Shown here: positions 24,753-32,242 of the stretch, in pieces | Position numbering within the stretch: position 1 is the stretch's first letter | How the letters are laid out: each line of letters starts with the position of its first letter | Origin: UBA2137 sp963740205 | GTDB lineage: Bacteria; Pseudomonadota; Alphaproteobacteria; Micavibrionales; Micavibrionaceae | DNA: 64,000 nucleotides | Direction: 5' to 3' | Assembly (NCBI GenBank): GCA_963740205.1 | Contig: CAVUDD010000002.1 | Location: 496,001 to 560,000, forward strand | Translations under genes and position numbers: made by a program | Notes under the pieces: model-generated | Told to the model about the DNA's origin: nothing | Databases searched by the model: none | The model's input: only the letters and a program-made list of their open reading frames with translations

Positions 24753-25722
24753 TGAGCTTTTGCAATTCTTTTAAGTACTTACCCTCGGAAAAGAAACCTA
24801 GTGTATAAGACTTTTCCCAAAGTTTCAAAAGCTCTAAACGTAATTCCCTATTATTAGCCACAACTTCTACTTTTTCCCATATAGACCATTCATATGAAGG
24901 GCTCCACGTCTTATCTCCCAGTCTGCTATTGGGCAATCTATAATGAAATGCAGGTCTTTTTTGCACCAATGTATTTCCATCTGTTGCCAATTTTACTTTT
25001 TGCTCATCAATCATCGCAAACATAGGGAGCATGTCCAGCGCGTGATTTCTAGTAGGGTTAAAGCGAAGATAATCATTAATAAGGCTATCAATGTCGGGTT
25101 TGTACCCCCTCTTACAAATATACTTCTTGTAAGATATAGGATAAAGAGCCGTATACATGGTCAAAGTTCTAGTTATGTCTCTGTTGACTTGGCTCTCCAT
25201 CAAAGTCTCTAGCAAACAAAAACTTTGTAGATAACTTAGAATTGTATCAGCATCCATAGCGGGTATGTCAATGTTTAAATGTAGGCCAAAGCCGTAGAGA
25301 GGAGAGACTTGTGTCCCCTTGGCTCCCTTTTCTGCGAGCCGTAAACAAAAATCATCCATTTTGCTTATGAGTGGAAAATCAAGTGGAGGGGTCACAATCT
25401 CAAGAGGCACCATATCCTCCGAAATGTCCTCTAACACCGATTGGGTTGCCTTTTTAACGGATTTTTCAAAATCCGATGACGATTGGTACTTGGAGACATT
25501 CTGGAGTAATTCAAAGTCAACGAGAACGATAAATTTGCCCTCAGAATTGGATATCTCATATCTGTTGTCGTGAGGAGTTGAAATGTCACCGCCGAAGAAT
25601 TCAGAAACAAAATTAGCCGACTCCTCAAGTGAGAAACCAGCATATTCAATTTCATAACCTATCTGTCTTGCCGACCCATCTTTTTTAGTTGAGGGGTAGC
25701 TTGGGTAATTTTTAGTCACCAC
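24736..25722 (-). CDS. amidoligase enzyme family protein
   Basis: 328 residues starting at GTG 25722, whose G overlaps the TAG stop of the small membrane protein upstream. It matches the amidoligase family, a glutamine-synthetase-like fold: IGYEIEYAGF near residue 22 (metal-binding Glu residues), VPLEIVTPPL near 120, GFGLHLNIDI near 145 (the conserved His) and the Arg-rich NNRELRLELLKLWEKSY near 290. Predicted to form an amide bond between a carboxylate and an amine using ATP. Substrate unknown. The length, about 330 residues, is normal for the family. Confidence 0.75.
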   Translation of the reverse strand: MVTKNYPSYPSTKKDGSARQIGYEIEYAGFSLEESANFVSEFFGGDISTPHDNRYEISNSEGKFIVLVDFELLQNVSKYQSSSDFEKSVKKATQSVLEDISEDMVPLEIVTPPLDFPLISKMDDFCLRLAEKGAKGTQVSPLYGFGLHLNIDIPAMDADTILSYLQSFCLLETLMESQVNRDITRTLTMYTALYPISYKKYICKRGYKPDIDSLINDYLRFNPTRNHALDMLPMFAMIDEQKVKLATDGNTLVQKRPAFHYRLPNSRLGDKTWSPSYEWSIWEKVEVVANNRELRLELLKLWEKSYTLGFFSEGKYLKELQKLNEFKI

Positions 25723-25880
25723 TAGTTCGTCGCAACTTCTTGATCAGGAGATGAGTTATCATCTAAAAAAACACTTATGGACTGGTTTTCACCGTCCACA
25801 TTATCCGCGGTTGTGAGAACCATTAGCGTACCTGCTATAAGTACAAAACAAAGAATTATGATTAAAAATTTGTCTGACAT
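25722..25880 (-). CDS. small single-helix membrane protein coupled to the amidoligase
   Basis: 52 residues: MSDKF, then a hydrophobic helix (LIIILCFVLIAGTLMVLTT, about 6-24), then an acidic, Asn/Ser-rich tail (SVFLDDNSSPDQEVATN). The stop TAG overlaps the GTG start of the amidoligase by one base, which argues for translational coupling and a real gene. No homologue is recognised. The tail, rich in Asp, Glu and Gln, could be a substrate or docking site for the amidoligase (speculation). Confidence 0.6.
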   Translation of the reverse strand: MSDKFLIIILCFVLIAGTLMVLTTADNVDGENQSISVFLDDNSSPDQEVATN

Positions 25881-25906
25881 AACTATTCTCTAAATTATTC
25901 TATAAG

Positions 25907-26341
25907 TTATAAATATCTTTTTGCTAGAGCGTAGCCAGCAACGCCTGAAATTAATAGCGATAGCGCAGGGTGTTGCTTAATAGGGTCCTCAATTTCACTT
26001 TCATATGTTGAAAATGCCATTTCTGCCATGGTTGCAATTGTTTCCTGTTCCCTAAGCGCCAACTCTCTTGCTTGTCTTTGCCTTATACGCATAAATAGAT
26101 AACACCCCAATGAAAGTACAAATACCATTATTGACGTGTAAAGCCCGGCACTTGCCAAAGTTTCCATCTGTGCGAAAAAGAAAAAGACTGAGATGGACAT
26201 GAAAACAGCAGAAAAGCCTAGTAATACTCCAGAGGCAACGCTCCAAAACATACTCGTTCTGTTGTTAGACAATTTGGAAGCTACAAGTTGTGTAGCTCCC
26301 ATAATCATCAAGTCTTTTAATTGTGAGTTATCACTCATCAA
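25907..26341 (-). CDS. holin-like/Actinobacterial-type small membrane protein
   Basis: 144 residues (first codons ATGATG, so the start may be one codon later). Two hydrophobic helices at about 33-58 (SVASGVLLGFSAVFMSISVFFFFA) and 65-85 (GLYTSIMVFVLSLGCYLFM), a basic/Glu-rich cytoplasmic helix (RIRQRQARELALREQETIATM) and a C-terminal amphipathic helix. The layout resembles phage-holin-superfamily/DUF1469-type proteins that are often encoded beside ElaB/DUF883-like proteins. It starts six bases after the DUF883-like gene, so it is in the same operon. Confidence 0.6.
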   Translation of the reverse strand: MMSDNSQLKDLMIMGATQLVASKLSNNRTSMFWSVASGVLLGFSAVFMSISVFFFFAQMETLASAGLYTSIMVFVLSLGCYLFMRIRQRQARELALREQETIATMAEMAFSTYESEIEDPIKQHPALSLLISGVAGYALAKRYL

Positions 26342-26347
26342 ATTGTC

Positions 26348-26644
26348 CTATCGTCTTGTTCTAGAGAAAAGGAAACTTGCAAGTATTCCAGCAGCAAATG
26401 CCATTCCTACTGATTTAGCAGGATTTGATTTGATGTTGCTCTCAACGTTCTGGTATTGGTCTTGTCCAGCTTCTTTCCATTTTGTAGCACGGGCATACAT
26501 GCCGTCTTTAAGTTCTTGTGTACCACGTGCGCCGCTTTTCTTAAGATCGCGCGCTAGTTCTGCAACATTGCTACCTAGTGATGCTAGGTCTTCTCTGATG
26601 TCCTCTAAGTCATTAGCAGGAGCTGATTTTCTTTTAGTAGCCAT
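26348..26644 (-). CDS. DUF883/ElaB-like stress protein
   Basis: 98 residues from ATG 26644; an upstream ATG at 26818 is less likely because it would include the promoter. MATKRKSAPANDLEDIREDLASLGSNVAEL is a helical, coiled-coil-like N-terminus; the end SVGMAFAAGILASFLFSRTRR is a C-terminal membrane anchor followed by Arg residues. This is the ElaB/YqjD (DUF883) pattern; in enterobacteria these bind ribosomes at the inner membrane in stationary phase. GAAAGGAC precedes the start. An exact EcfG-type promoter lies at 26682-26707, so it heads the operon leading to the amidoligase pair. Confidence 0.75.
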   Translation of the reverse strand: MATKRKSAPANDLEDIREDLASLGSNVAELARDLKKSGARGTQELKDGMYARATKWKEAGQDQYQNVESNIKSNPAKSVGMAFAAGILASFLFSRTRR

Positions 26645-26681
26645 TTTGTTTAGTCCTTTCAAATTGTTCATTCCCACAGCA

Positions 26682-26707
26682 AACGTAATGTCTAACAATA
26701 AAGTTCC
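26682..26707 (-). promoter_or_regulatory. EcfG-type promoter of the DUF883-holin-amidoligase operon
   Basis: On the minus strand GGAAC (26707-26703), 17 bases, CGTT (26685-26682), 37 bases before the DUF883-like start. Exact match to the EcfG consensus. Confidence 0.7.
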
Positions 26708-26803
26708 TAAAAATATGGAAAAAAATTTAAAAAACTTTGTGATTGAACTTTGTAGAGGTTTTGACGGTTTATTCCGGGAGTTAATATAAATAGGAAAAGC
26801 CCA

Positions 26804-27868
26804 ATGGTTTCTTATCAAAAAGATGAAATAAGCGATATCTTATCAAGGATAGGATTAAAAAACCTCAGCGATAGAGACAATGGTTATACACGCAGGAAAC
26901 ATGGCAAAGGCTTTGCCTATTACGATCATAAGAAAGAAATTGTGCGATGCTCTAATATAAAAGAGCGACTGCAATCTATTGCAATTCCGCCCTCTTATGA
27001 AGATGTTTGGTATTGCGCATACGAAGATGGCTACATTCAAGCCACTGGTCACGATCAGAATAATAAAAAGCAGTATTTTTATCATGAGGTTTGGGAAAAT
27101 TATCGCGAAAGTCGTAAATTCGCTCACATGATGAATGTCGCCAATTGTCTCCCAACTCTGAGGCGTCATATTAGAAATGATCTAAAAAATAAAATGGATA
27201 ACAAAACCTTCATACTTGCTTGCATGGGTCGTCTCTTGGATATAACCGGCATGAGAGTTGGCAACCTCATATCTTCCGAAGAACGAAACACCTATGGCCT
27301 AACGACCCTTCAAAAGAAACACATTCATGTACTTGAGGACAACTCACTTGAACTTCATTACATTGGAAAAGGAAATGTGGAGATTACCCGCAAAGTCAGT
27401 GATAATTTTTTAGTTACATTACTCGAGGATATTATCGAGGAGCATGAAAGTTGGCTCTTTGATTACACGGACGAAAATGGGAACACACATAAAGTAAGCC
27501 CTTCTATGCTAAATACATATCTCAAAGAAAATTCGAACTGCGAGAATCTAAGCGCTAAAGACATTAGAACTTGGCGTTTTTCTGTAGTCTTTTTAAAAGA
27601 GGCGCTAAGACAATACAGAAGCGAAGATAAGGTTACCCTAACTTCGGTTCTAGAAATAATCTCTGAAATCACAGGAAACACCCCAGCAATATTGAAGAAA
27701 AGCTATATTCATCCTGGGCTGTTGGATATTGTTAAAAATGAAGACTGGAAAAAAATTAAAATGGATACAGAGGATGATGTAACTGATTTAAGAAAGCATG
27801 AAATTTTATTCAAGCAATATCTAGATACGAAACATGCCGCTATTCACACATCAGCGATGAACATATAA
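26804..27868 (+). CDS. DNA topoisomerase IB (poxvirus type)
   Basis: 354 residues. The N-terminal domain contains RRKHGKGFAYYD and IPPSYEDVWYC..IQATGHDQNNKKQYFYH, typical of bacterial type IB topoisomerases. The catalytic core has MRVGN (Arg151), the KGK-like YIGKGNVE (Lys189), DIRTWRFSV (Arg255) and the nucleophile Tyr301 in ILKKSYIHPGLL. It relaxes supercoils through a 3'-phosphotyrosine. Upstream there is TGAAC-N17-GGTT (26748-26773), a weak EcfG-like site only. Such genes commonly belong to the general stress regulon in alphaproteobacteria. Its 3' end overlaps the convergent OmpR-type regulator by 25 bases. Confidence 0.85.
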   Translation: MVSYQKDEISDILSRIGLKNLSDRDNGYTRRKHGKGFAYYDHKKEIVRCSNIKERLQSIAIPPSYEDVWYCAYEDGYIQATGHDQNNKKQYFYHEVWENYRESRKFAHMMNVANCLPTLRRHIRNDLKNKMDNKTFILACMGRLLDITGMRVGNLISSEERNTYGLTTLQKKHIHVLEDNSLELHYIGKGNVEITRKVSDNFLVTLLEDIIEEHESWLFDYTDENGNTHKVSPSMLNTYLKENSNCENLSAKDIRTWRFSVVFLKEALRQYRSEDKVTLTSVLEIISEITGNTPAILKKSYIHPGLLDIVKNEDWKKIKMDTEDDVTDLRKHEILFKQYLDTKHAAIHTSAMNI

Positions 27869-28569
27869 CCCACACCACGTACCGTTTTAATGTATCTAGG
27901 TTTTTGTGGATCATCGCGCAGCTTTTTCCTTACACGCGTAACCTGCACATCAATAGCACGGTCAAAACTGTTGTAGTCTTCCTCTTTTAGAGATTCATAC
28001 AAGTAATCCCGTGACAATGCTCTATTTGGGCTATTAATAAAAGTTGTGAGGAGATCGTATTCATTTTTAGTCAAATCTTCAATCTCACCACTATCCATAT
28101 GTATAAGCTGCAGTTTATTTGTATCGAACTCCCATTCGCCAACTTTTTTCTTATGAGAGGACCCGTTTGAATTGTTTTGCTGAGATGTACTCGCAGACGT
28201 GGACTGAAAACGCCTTAAATTTGCTTTAATTCGGGCTGATAGTTCACGCATTTCAAAGGGTTTAGTCAGGTAATCATCTGCACCCATCTCGAGACCTACC
28301 ACACGGTCCGTCATCTCAGACTTACCCGATACAATTATTACAGGGACAGACGTTTTTTGTTTAATTTGAGGTAATAACATTAAGCCGTCATCCCCTCCCA
28401 AATTAAGATCAAGAAGAATGATATCTATACTTTCCTTATCAAGAAGATTGAGAAGAGAATCACTACTTTCTGCCTCGAAAGGTGCATAACCATCTCCCTC
28501 AAGATAAGTACTTACGACGAGTTTTAAGTTCTCGTCATCATCAACAATCGCTACTCTGCCTTTGTCCAT
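27844..28569 (-). CDS. OmpR/PhoB-family response regulator
   Basis: 241 residues. Receiver at 1-120 with VAIVDDDENLKLVV, phospho-acceptor in IILLDLNLGGDDGLMLL, Thr/Ser in PVIIVSGKSEMTDRV and Lys in DDYLTKPFEMRELSARIKANLRR. A Ser/Asn/Gln linker follows, then a winged-helix DNA-binding domain at about 145-240 (LTKNEYDLLTTFINSPNRALSRDYL, IDVQVTRVRKKLRDDPQKPRYIKTVRGVGYMF). Likely the partner of the hybrid histidine kinase nearby or of an unlinked kinase. It is not PhyR, which has a sigma-like domain instead of a winged helix. It is divergent from the ECF sigma gene. Confidence 0.9.
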   Translation of the reverse strand: MDKGRVAIVDDDENLKLVVSTYLEGDGYAPFEAESSDSLLNLLDKESIDIILLDLNLGGDDGLMLLPQIKQKTSVPVIIVSGKSEMTDRVVGLEMGADDYLTKPFEMRELSARIKANLRRFQSTSASTSQQNNSNGSSHKKKVGEWEFDTNKLQLIHMDSGEIEDLTKNEYDLLTTFINSPNRALSRDYLYESLKEEDYNSFDRAIDVQVTRVRKKLRDDPQKPRYIKTVRGVGYMFIADV

Positions 28570-28626
28570 ATTATTCTAATACATCAATTGTAACAAAACA
28601 GAAACATTCTTTTTCTAAATTGAAAC

Positions 28627-28651
28627 GGAACTGAAATAACCCAGTAACGGA
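28627..28651 (+). promoter_or_regulatory. possible EcfG-like site before the ECF sigma gene (weak)
   Basis: GGAAC - 16 bases - CGGA: -35 exact, -10 has two mismatches to CGTT. It lies about 45 bases before the sigma-factor start, so autoregulation is possible. Confidence 0.35.
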
Positions 28652-28692
28652 ATCATCATATCGTAGACAAATCGAAACGAAAGGAATTAACA

Positions 28693-29235
28693 ATGTTTGC
28701 GGATACAGAATTACTTCAAGAAACAGAAAATCTAAAGAAATTTGCTCTTAAATTGACAAGAAACGAGGCAGATGCAGAAGACCTACTACAGTCTACTATT
28801 CTTCGCGCTTTAGAAAAGAAAGATATGTTTAAAGAAGGAACTAAGCTATTTAGCTGGACTTCAAGAATTATGTACAACATGTTTGTTTCTAACTGGAGAC
28901 GTAAGTCGAAATTTGAAAGCCAGTACGACCCTGAGCCTTACATCAACGCAGAAACAACAGAAGCCGCTCAAGACATTAAAGTAGAAGTTGCTAGTGTGAA
29001 CGAAGCTATGAAGCAACTGACTGATGAACACCGCAATGTTCTCGTCATGGTTTGCGTGCAAGGCATGCCCTACCAAGAAGTAGCAGACAGCTTGGACATT
29101 CCTATTGGAACAGTTCGTTCAAGATTGTCCCGTGCAAGACTTCAACTTCAAGAAATTATGGATGATAGCAGCAACAGAGACGCTTTGCTGGCTCAAGACC
29201 TATCTAATGAGGATAGCTACAGCCGCGCAGCCTAA
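28693..29235 (+). CDS. ECF sigma factor (EcfG-like candidate)
   Basis: 180 residues. Region 2 at about 12-75 (KFALKLTRNEADAEDLLQSTILRALEKKDMF, KLFSWTSRIMYNMFVSNWRRK) and region 4 at about 110-160 (MKQLTDEHRNVLVMVCVQGMPYQEVADSLDIPIGTVRSRLSRARLQL). The EGTKLFSW...NMFVS block is like EcfG/RpoE2 proteins. GGAAC/CGTT promoters surround it, so it is the likely sigma factor for them (inference). No NepR or PhyR gene is recognised beside it. AAAGGAATTAACA precedes the ATG. Confidence 0.8.
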   Translation: MFADTELLQETENLKKFALKLTRNEADAEDLLQSTILRALEKKDMFKEGTKLFSWTSRIMYNMFVSNWRRKSKFESQYDPEPYINAETTEAAQDIKVEVASVNEAMKQLTDEHRNVLVMVCVQGMPYQEVADSLDIPIGTVRSRLSRARLQLQEIMDDSSNRDALLAQDLSNEDSYSRAA

Positions 29236-29255
29236 ACTCATAAACTAATTTAATC

Positions 29256-29286
29256 AAAAAAAAGCCGCTTTTAAGCGGCTTTTTTA
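29256..29286. terminator. bidirectional terminator
   Basis: AAAGCCGCTT - TT - AAGCGGCTTT with A and T runs on both sides, between the convergent ends of the ECF sigma gene and the hybrid kinase gene. Confidence 0.85.
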
Positions 29287-31487
29287 TTAACTTTAAAAAG
29301 CGCGGTGATTTTAACTTTTAAGTCTTTCATATCAATAGGTTTAGTAACGAAATCATCCATACCCACTTGGAAACACTTTTCTCTTTCACTAGTCAAAGCA
29401 TGTGCCGTCATAGCAATGATAGGTGTCGGCTTTTTCAAGTTTTCATCTTCATGTTTCCTTATCTCTATGGTTGCTCTAAAGCCATCCATCTCTGGCATTT
29501 GTATATCCATAAGAACAAAGTCATATTTGTTTTTCTTAAACTTTGAAACGGCCTCAAGACCATTTTCTGCATGATCGTATCTAATATCTAAACCTTCCAA
29601 GATATGGCTTATAACTATTACATTCGCCTCGTAGTCCTCTACTATTAGAGCCTTGCGCCCTTTTACATTTTTAGTCGCTTTAATTTTTGCTTCTTTAGGA
29701 ATGTTAGACAATGATTGCATTTCAGAAGTCTGGTAAGGAAGAGACATTGTGAAGGTTGACCCCTTATCTTTAGCACTCTTCAAATTGATATCCCCACCCA
29801 TCATACGTATAAGTTCACATGATATATGGAGCCCTAAACCAGTTCCTCCATACTTTCTAGAGACGGATGAATCTCCCTGCTTGAACTTACTAAATATAGA
29901 TTCTTGATCTTTCTTAGGTATACCTATCCCACTGTCTTTCACTGAAATAGTTAGTTCTGATTTTGTTTTATCTATTTCTTTAAGGAGCGGCTTAATTTTC
30001 ACATAGCCAGTGTCAGTAAACTTAATTGCATTTCCAATAAGGTTGACCAAAATTTGCCTGATACGAATTCTATCGCCGTAAAAAACCTTATTTTGAAAAT
30101 CGTCAAAATTAAATTCGAACTCAAGCCCTTTTTCTTGTGCCTTTATTTCCATCATGTTTTTGACATTATTAAACATGTCATCCAGAGGAAACTCAGATTT
30201 CATAATCTTAATTTCATCCGCCTCAATTTTGGAGATATCCAACACATCACTAATAAGGTCTTTCAAGGACTCAGCGCTATTAAGTAATGTTTTAATTAAT
30301 TTTTTCTTTTTTGGATCAGACTCTTTAGATTGCATATCAAGAATCTCGGCTATTCCTGTCACCGCAGTCAAAGGGGTCCTAATCTCATGGCTCATGTGCG
30401 CCAAGAATTCACTTTTTGCACGGTTAGCTTTTTCGGCTTTTTTTGTTGCTTCGATAAGGTGGTGCTCGATTTCTCTAGCATCGGTAATATCGCGGTGTGA
30501 CCCAGTTAGCCTGACTGCATTCCCATCTTTGTCAAAAAGAGCTTTTGCCCGGGAATTTATCCATAACCATTTACCGTTTTTGTGCTGCATTCTAAAGACT
30601 GCAGAATACTCGTTTATATGTTGACCGAGATAAGCATCTAACACACCCCTTACTGCATCCTTATCTTCAGGATGGAGAAGGCGTTCAAACTGCTCATAAT
30701 TAGGTTCGAATTCATCCTTCTCATAACCTAGCATTTCAATAAAGCGCTCAGAATAGAACACTTCATTTTTAAATACATCCCAATCAAAAACCCCCTCATT
30801 CATTCCTTCAAACGCTAAATCAAGGCGTTGTTGTGCGGTTTCGAGCTCTTCCACAGCTTCAAGTCGCTCAATTTGAGATTTTAAAATATATGAATTGAAG
30901 AAAAGTAGGATGAGTAAGAAAACACTTCCTCCAATCATGAACACGCTTATTAAATTGGAGTTAGTTCCTGATAATTTTGAAGCTCTTTTTTCTAATAGCA
31001 AATGTTCTTCACGAAGAAAATCATCATTAAGAGCAGCTATAGCATAGGCCGTTTTATCAATAAGATTTAAGTTTCTTAACGCATTTTTTCTGGAAGTGTC
31101 AGACGATTTTATTTGATCGCTAATCAAAAAATTTAGCTTTTCCGTCTCAATCTGTATGGCATCGACTCTATTATTTTGTAGATTGTTGTCACTGGTGAGA
31201 GTTTTTAAGGTCTTTATCTTTTGGTCTAGGTATAATTGCTTAAGTTTAAGTTGTTTTAAATGAACCTCTTCTCCCGACACCATAAAACTTCTTTGAGTTG
31301 AAAGGACATCCTCAAAGGCTTGGATCATCTCATAGTCGTTGAGAATTACTTTGGTAGTGTGTGTTATCCACGCATTGGCAGACTTAACTGCTTTAATCTG
31401 CGAAATCGTATTAAAACCTAACCAACATCCCGAGAGGATTAACAAGGTTACAAATACTAGATAATTACGGACATAGATCTTTCTCAC
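29271..31487 (-). CDS. hybrid histidine kinase (CHASE3-like, PAS, HisKA, HATPase, receiver)
   Basis: 738 residues, GTG start at 31487. Membrane helices at about 8-26 and 178-198 bracket a CHASE3-like sensor (EDVLSTQRSFMVSGEE). A PAS domain with PAC tail spans about 220-340 (AFEGMNEGVFDWDVFKNEVF, WINSRAKALFDKDGNAVRLTGSHRDIT). HisKA has His367 in FLAHMSHEIRTPL; the ATPase has the N box NLIGNAIKF (about 483-491) and the G boxes DSGIGIPKK and GGTGLGL. The C-terminal receiver has Asp661 in FVLMDIQMPEMDGF. The lone receiver at 21288 and the OmpR-type regulator at 27844 are possible partners. Confidence 0.9.
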   Translation of the reverse strand: MRKIYVRNYLVFVTLLILSGCWLGFNTISQIKAVKSANAWITHTTKVILNDYEMIQAFEDVLSTQRSFMVSGEEVHLKQLKLKQLYLDQKIKTLKTLTSDNNLQNNRVDAIQIETEKLNFLISDQIKSSDTSRKNALRNLNLIDKTAYAIAALNDDFLREEHLLLEKRASKLSGTNSNLISVFMIGGSVFLLILLFFNSYILKSQIERLEAVEELETAQQRLDLAFEGMNEGVFDWDVFKNEVFYSERFIEMLGYEKDEFEPNYEQFERLLHPEDKDAVRGVLDAYLGQHINEYSAVFRMQHKNGKWLWINSRAKALFDKDGNAVRLTGSHRDITDAREIEHHLIEATKKAEKANRAKSEFLAHMSHEIRTPLTAVTGIAEILDMQSKESDPKKKKLIKTLLNSAESLKDLISDVLDISKIEADEIKIMKSEFPLDDMFNNVKNMMEIKAQEKGLEFEFNFDDFQNKVFYGDRIRIRQILVNLIGNAIKFTDTGYVKIKPLLKEIDKTKSELTISVKDSGIGIPKKDQESIFSKFKQGDSSVSRKYGGTGLGLHISCELIRMMGGDINLKSAKDKGSTFTMSLPYQTSEMQSLSNIPKEAKIKATKNVKGRKALIVEDYEANVIVISHILEGLDIRYDHAENGLEAVSKFKKNKYDFVLMDIQMPEMDGFRATIEIRKHEDENLKKPTPIIAMTAHALTSEREKCFQVGMDDFVTKPIDMKDLKVKITALFKVNKKAA

Positions 31488-31540
31488 AATATTTATTCCA
31501 GGCTTGTTCGAATTGTATTATTTGATTTATTTATTACATA

Positions 31541-31570
31541 AAAAAAAGGTATCGCGCAAACGATACCCTT
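31541..31570 (-). terminator. rho-independent terminator after the DUF1328 gene
   Basis: On the minus strand: AAAGGGTATCG - loop - CGATACC followed by T8. Confidence 0.8.
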
Positions 31571-31594
31571 TCTAAAGCCTTGTGTAGGTGAGGT

Positions 31595-31771
31595 TTAAGT
31601 TGGAGGTGCACCGCGCCTCAATGAATTCATCACGATTGCGAGTACAAATAATATTAAGAATATTACAAATAGTATTTTGGCTATGCCCACGGATGCCGCT
31701 GATATGCCTCCAAAACCAAATACTCCAGATATTAATGCCATAATTAGAAATGTTAAGGCCCAGCCCAACAT
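31595..31771 (-). CDS. DUF1328 (UPF0391) small membrane protein
   Basis: 58 residues from ATG 31771, chosen because AAGGA lies four bases upstream; an upstream ATG at 31828 lacks a site. MLGWALTFLIMALISGVFGFGGISAASVGIAKILFVIFLILFV is the complete DUF1328 pattern with two short helices and conserved GFGGI. These proteins are a frequent member of EcfG stress regulons. A near-consensus EcfG site lies at 31822-31846. Confidence 0.85.
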   Translation of the reverse strand: MLGWALTFLIMALISGVFGFGGISAASVGIAKILFVIFLILFVLAIVMNSLRRGAPPT

Positions 31772-31821
31772 GATGAATTCCTTCCTACTCTTACGAGTTA
31801 AATTATTGTTTATATTAGAAA

Positions 31822-31846
31822 AACGCATAAATTTAAAAAAAGTTTC
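31822..31846 (-). promoter_or_regulatory. EcfG-like promoter (near match) of the DUF1328 gene
   Basis: On the minus strand GAAAC - 16 bases - CGTT (one mismatch in the -35), 50 bases before the start at 31771. Confidence 0.5.
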
Positions 31847-31854
31847 ATTTATTG

Positions 31855-31879
31855 GGAACTGTAATCAAATGTATCCGTT
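31855..31879 (+). promoter_or_regulatory. EcfG-type promoter of the anti-sigma-like gene
   Basis: Exact GGAAC (31855-31859), 16 bases, CGTT (31876-31879), 41 bases before the start at 31921. Confidence 0.7.
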
Positions 31880-31920
31880 TGTAACAGGTATGTAACAAAT
31901 TGAACGAATGGAGCACTGAT

Positions 31921-32145
31921 ATGTTTGTAGTACATGAGGAATATAAGGATTTTAACATAAATATGTTTATTAATCACTCAGACATAGATGCTCTTATTGA
32001 TGGGGAACTATCTTATGAAGAAGAACAGCGCGTTCTAAACGCAGTTGACGCCAACCCTTCCATGAAAAGATACTACAAAACAATGCTCCACCAAAAAAGT
32101 CTTCTTCAGGACTGGTGGGTACAAACTGGTAAGACCCAGAATTAA
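31921..32145 (+). CDS. small anti-sigma-factor-like protein
   Basis: 74 residues starting at ATG 31921; a TTG at 31900 could extend it by seven codons. The middle (DIDALIDGELSYEEEQRVLNAVDANPSMKRYYKTM) resembles the N-terminal helix bundle of RsiW/ChrR-type anti-sigma proteins (pattern D-x-ayvDGELs-x-e-x-x-x-v-e-a-a-l-a-x-n-P). It lacks the HxxxCxxC zinc motif and any membrane helix. It may bind the ECF sigma factor at 28693, but it does not resemble NepR. An exact EcfG-type promoter would give feedback control (inference). Confidence 0.5.
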   Translation: MFVVHEEYKDFNINMFINHSDIDALIDGELSYEEEQRVLNAVDANPSMKRYYKTMLHQKSLLQDWWVQTGKTQN

Positions 32146-32176
32146 TTTTTAAAAGCTCACTTATATGTAATCCTTG

Positions 32177-32201
32177 GGAACGATTGACTTGCACGGGCGT
32201 T
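32177..32201 (+). promoter_or_regulatory. EcfG-type promoter of the EF-hand protein gene
   Basis: Exact GGAAC (32177-32181), 16 bases, CGTT (32198-32201), 41 bases before the start at 32243. Confidence 0.7.
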
Positions 32202-32242
32202 AGCTGGGCAAGACAAACACTACTTAACCAAGGAGACCTTCT

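Noticed and set aside
27844..28569. The response regulator as PhyR
   Set aside because: It has a receiver first and a winged-helix output domain last; PhyR has a sigma-like domain first and a receiver last.
31921..32145. The small protein as NepR
   Set aside because: It lacks the NepR core (around 'LR.LYd.v..epvPdrf..LL..L'); the helix pattern fits other anti-sigma proteins better.
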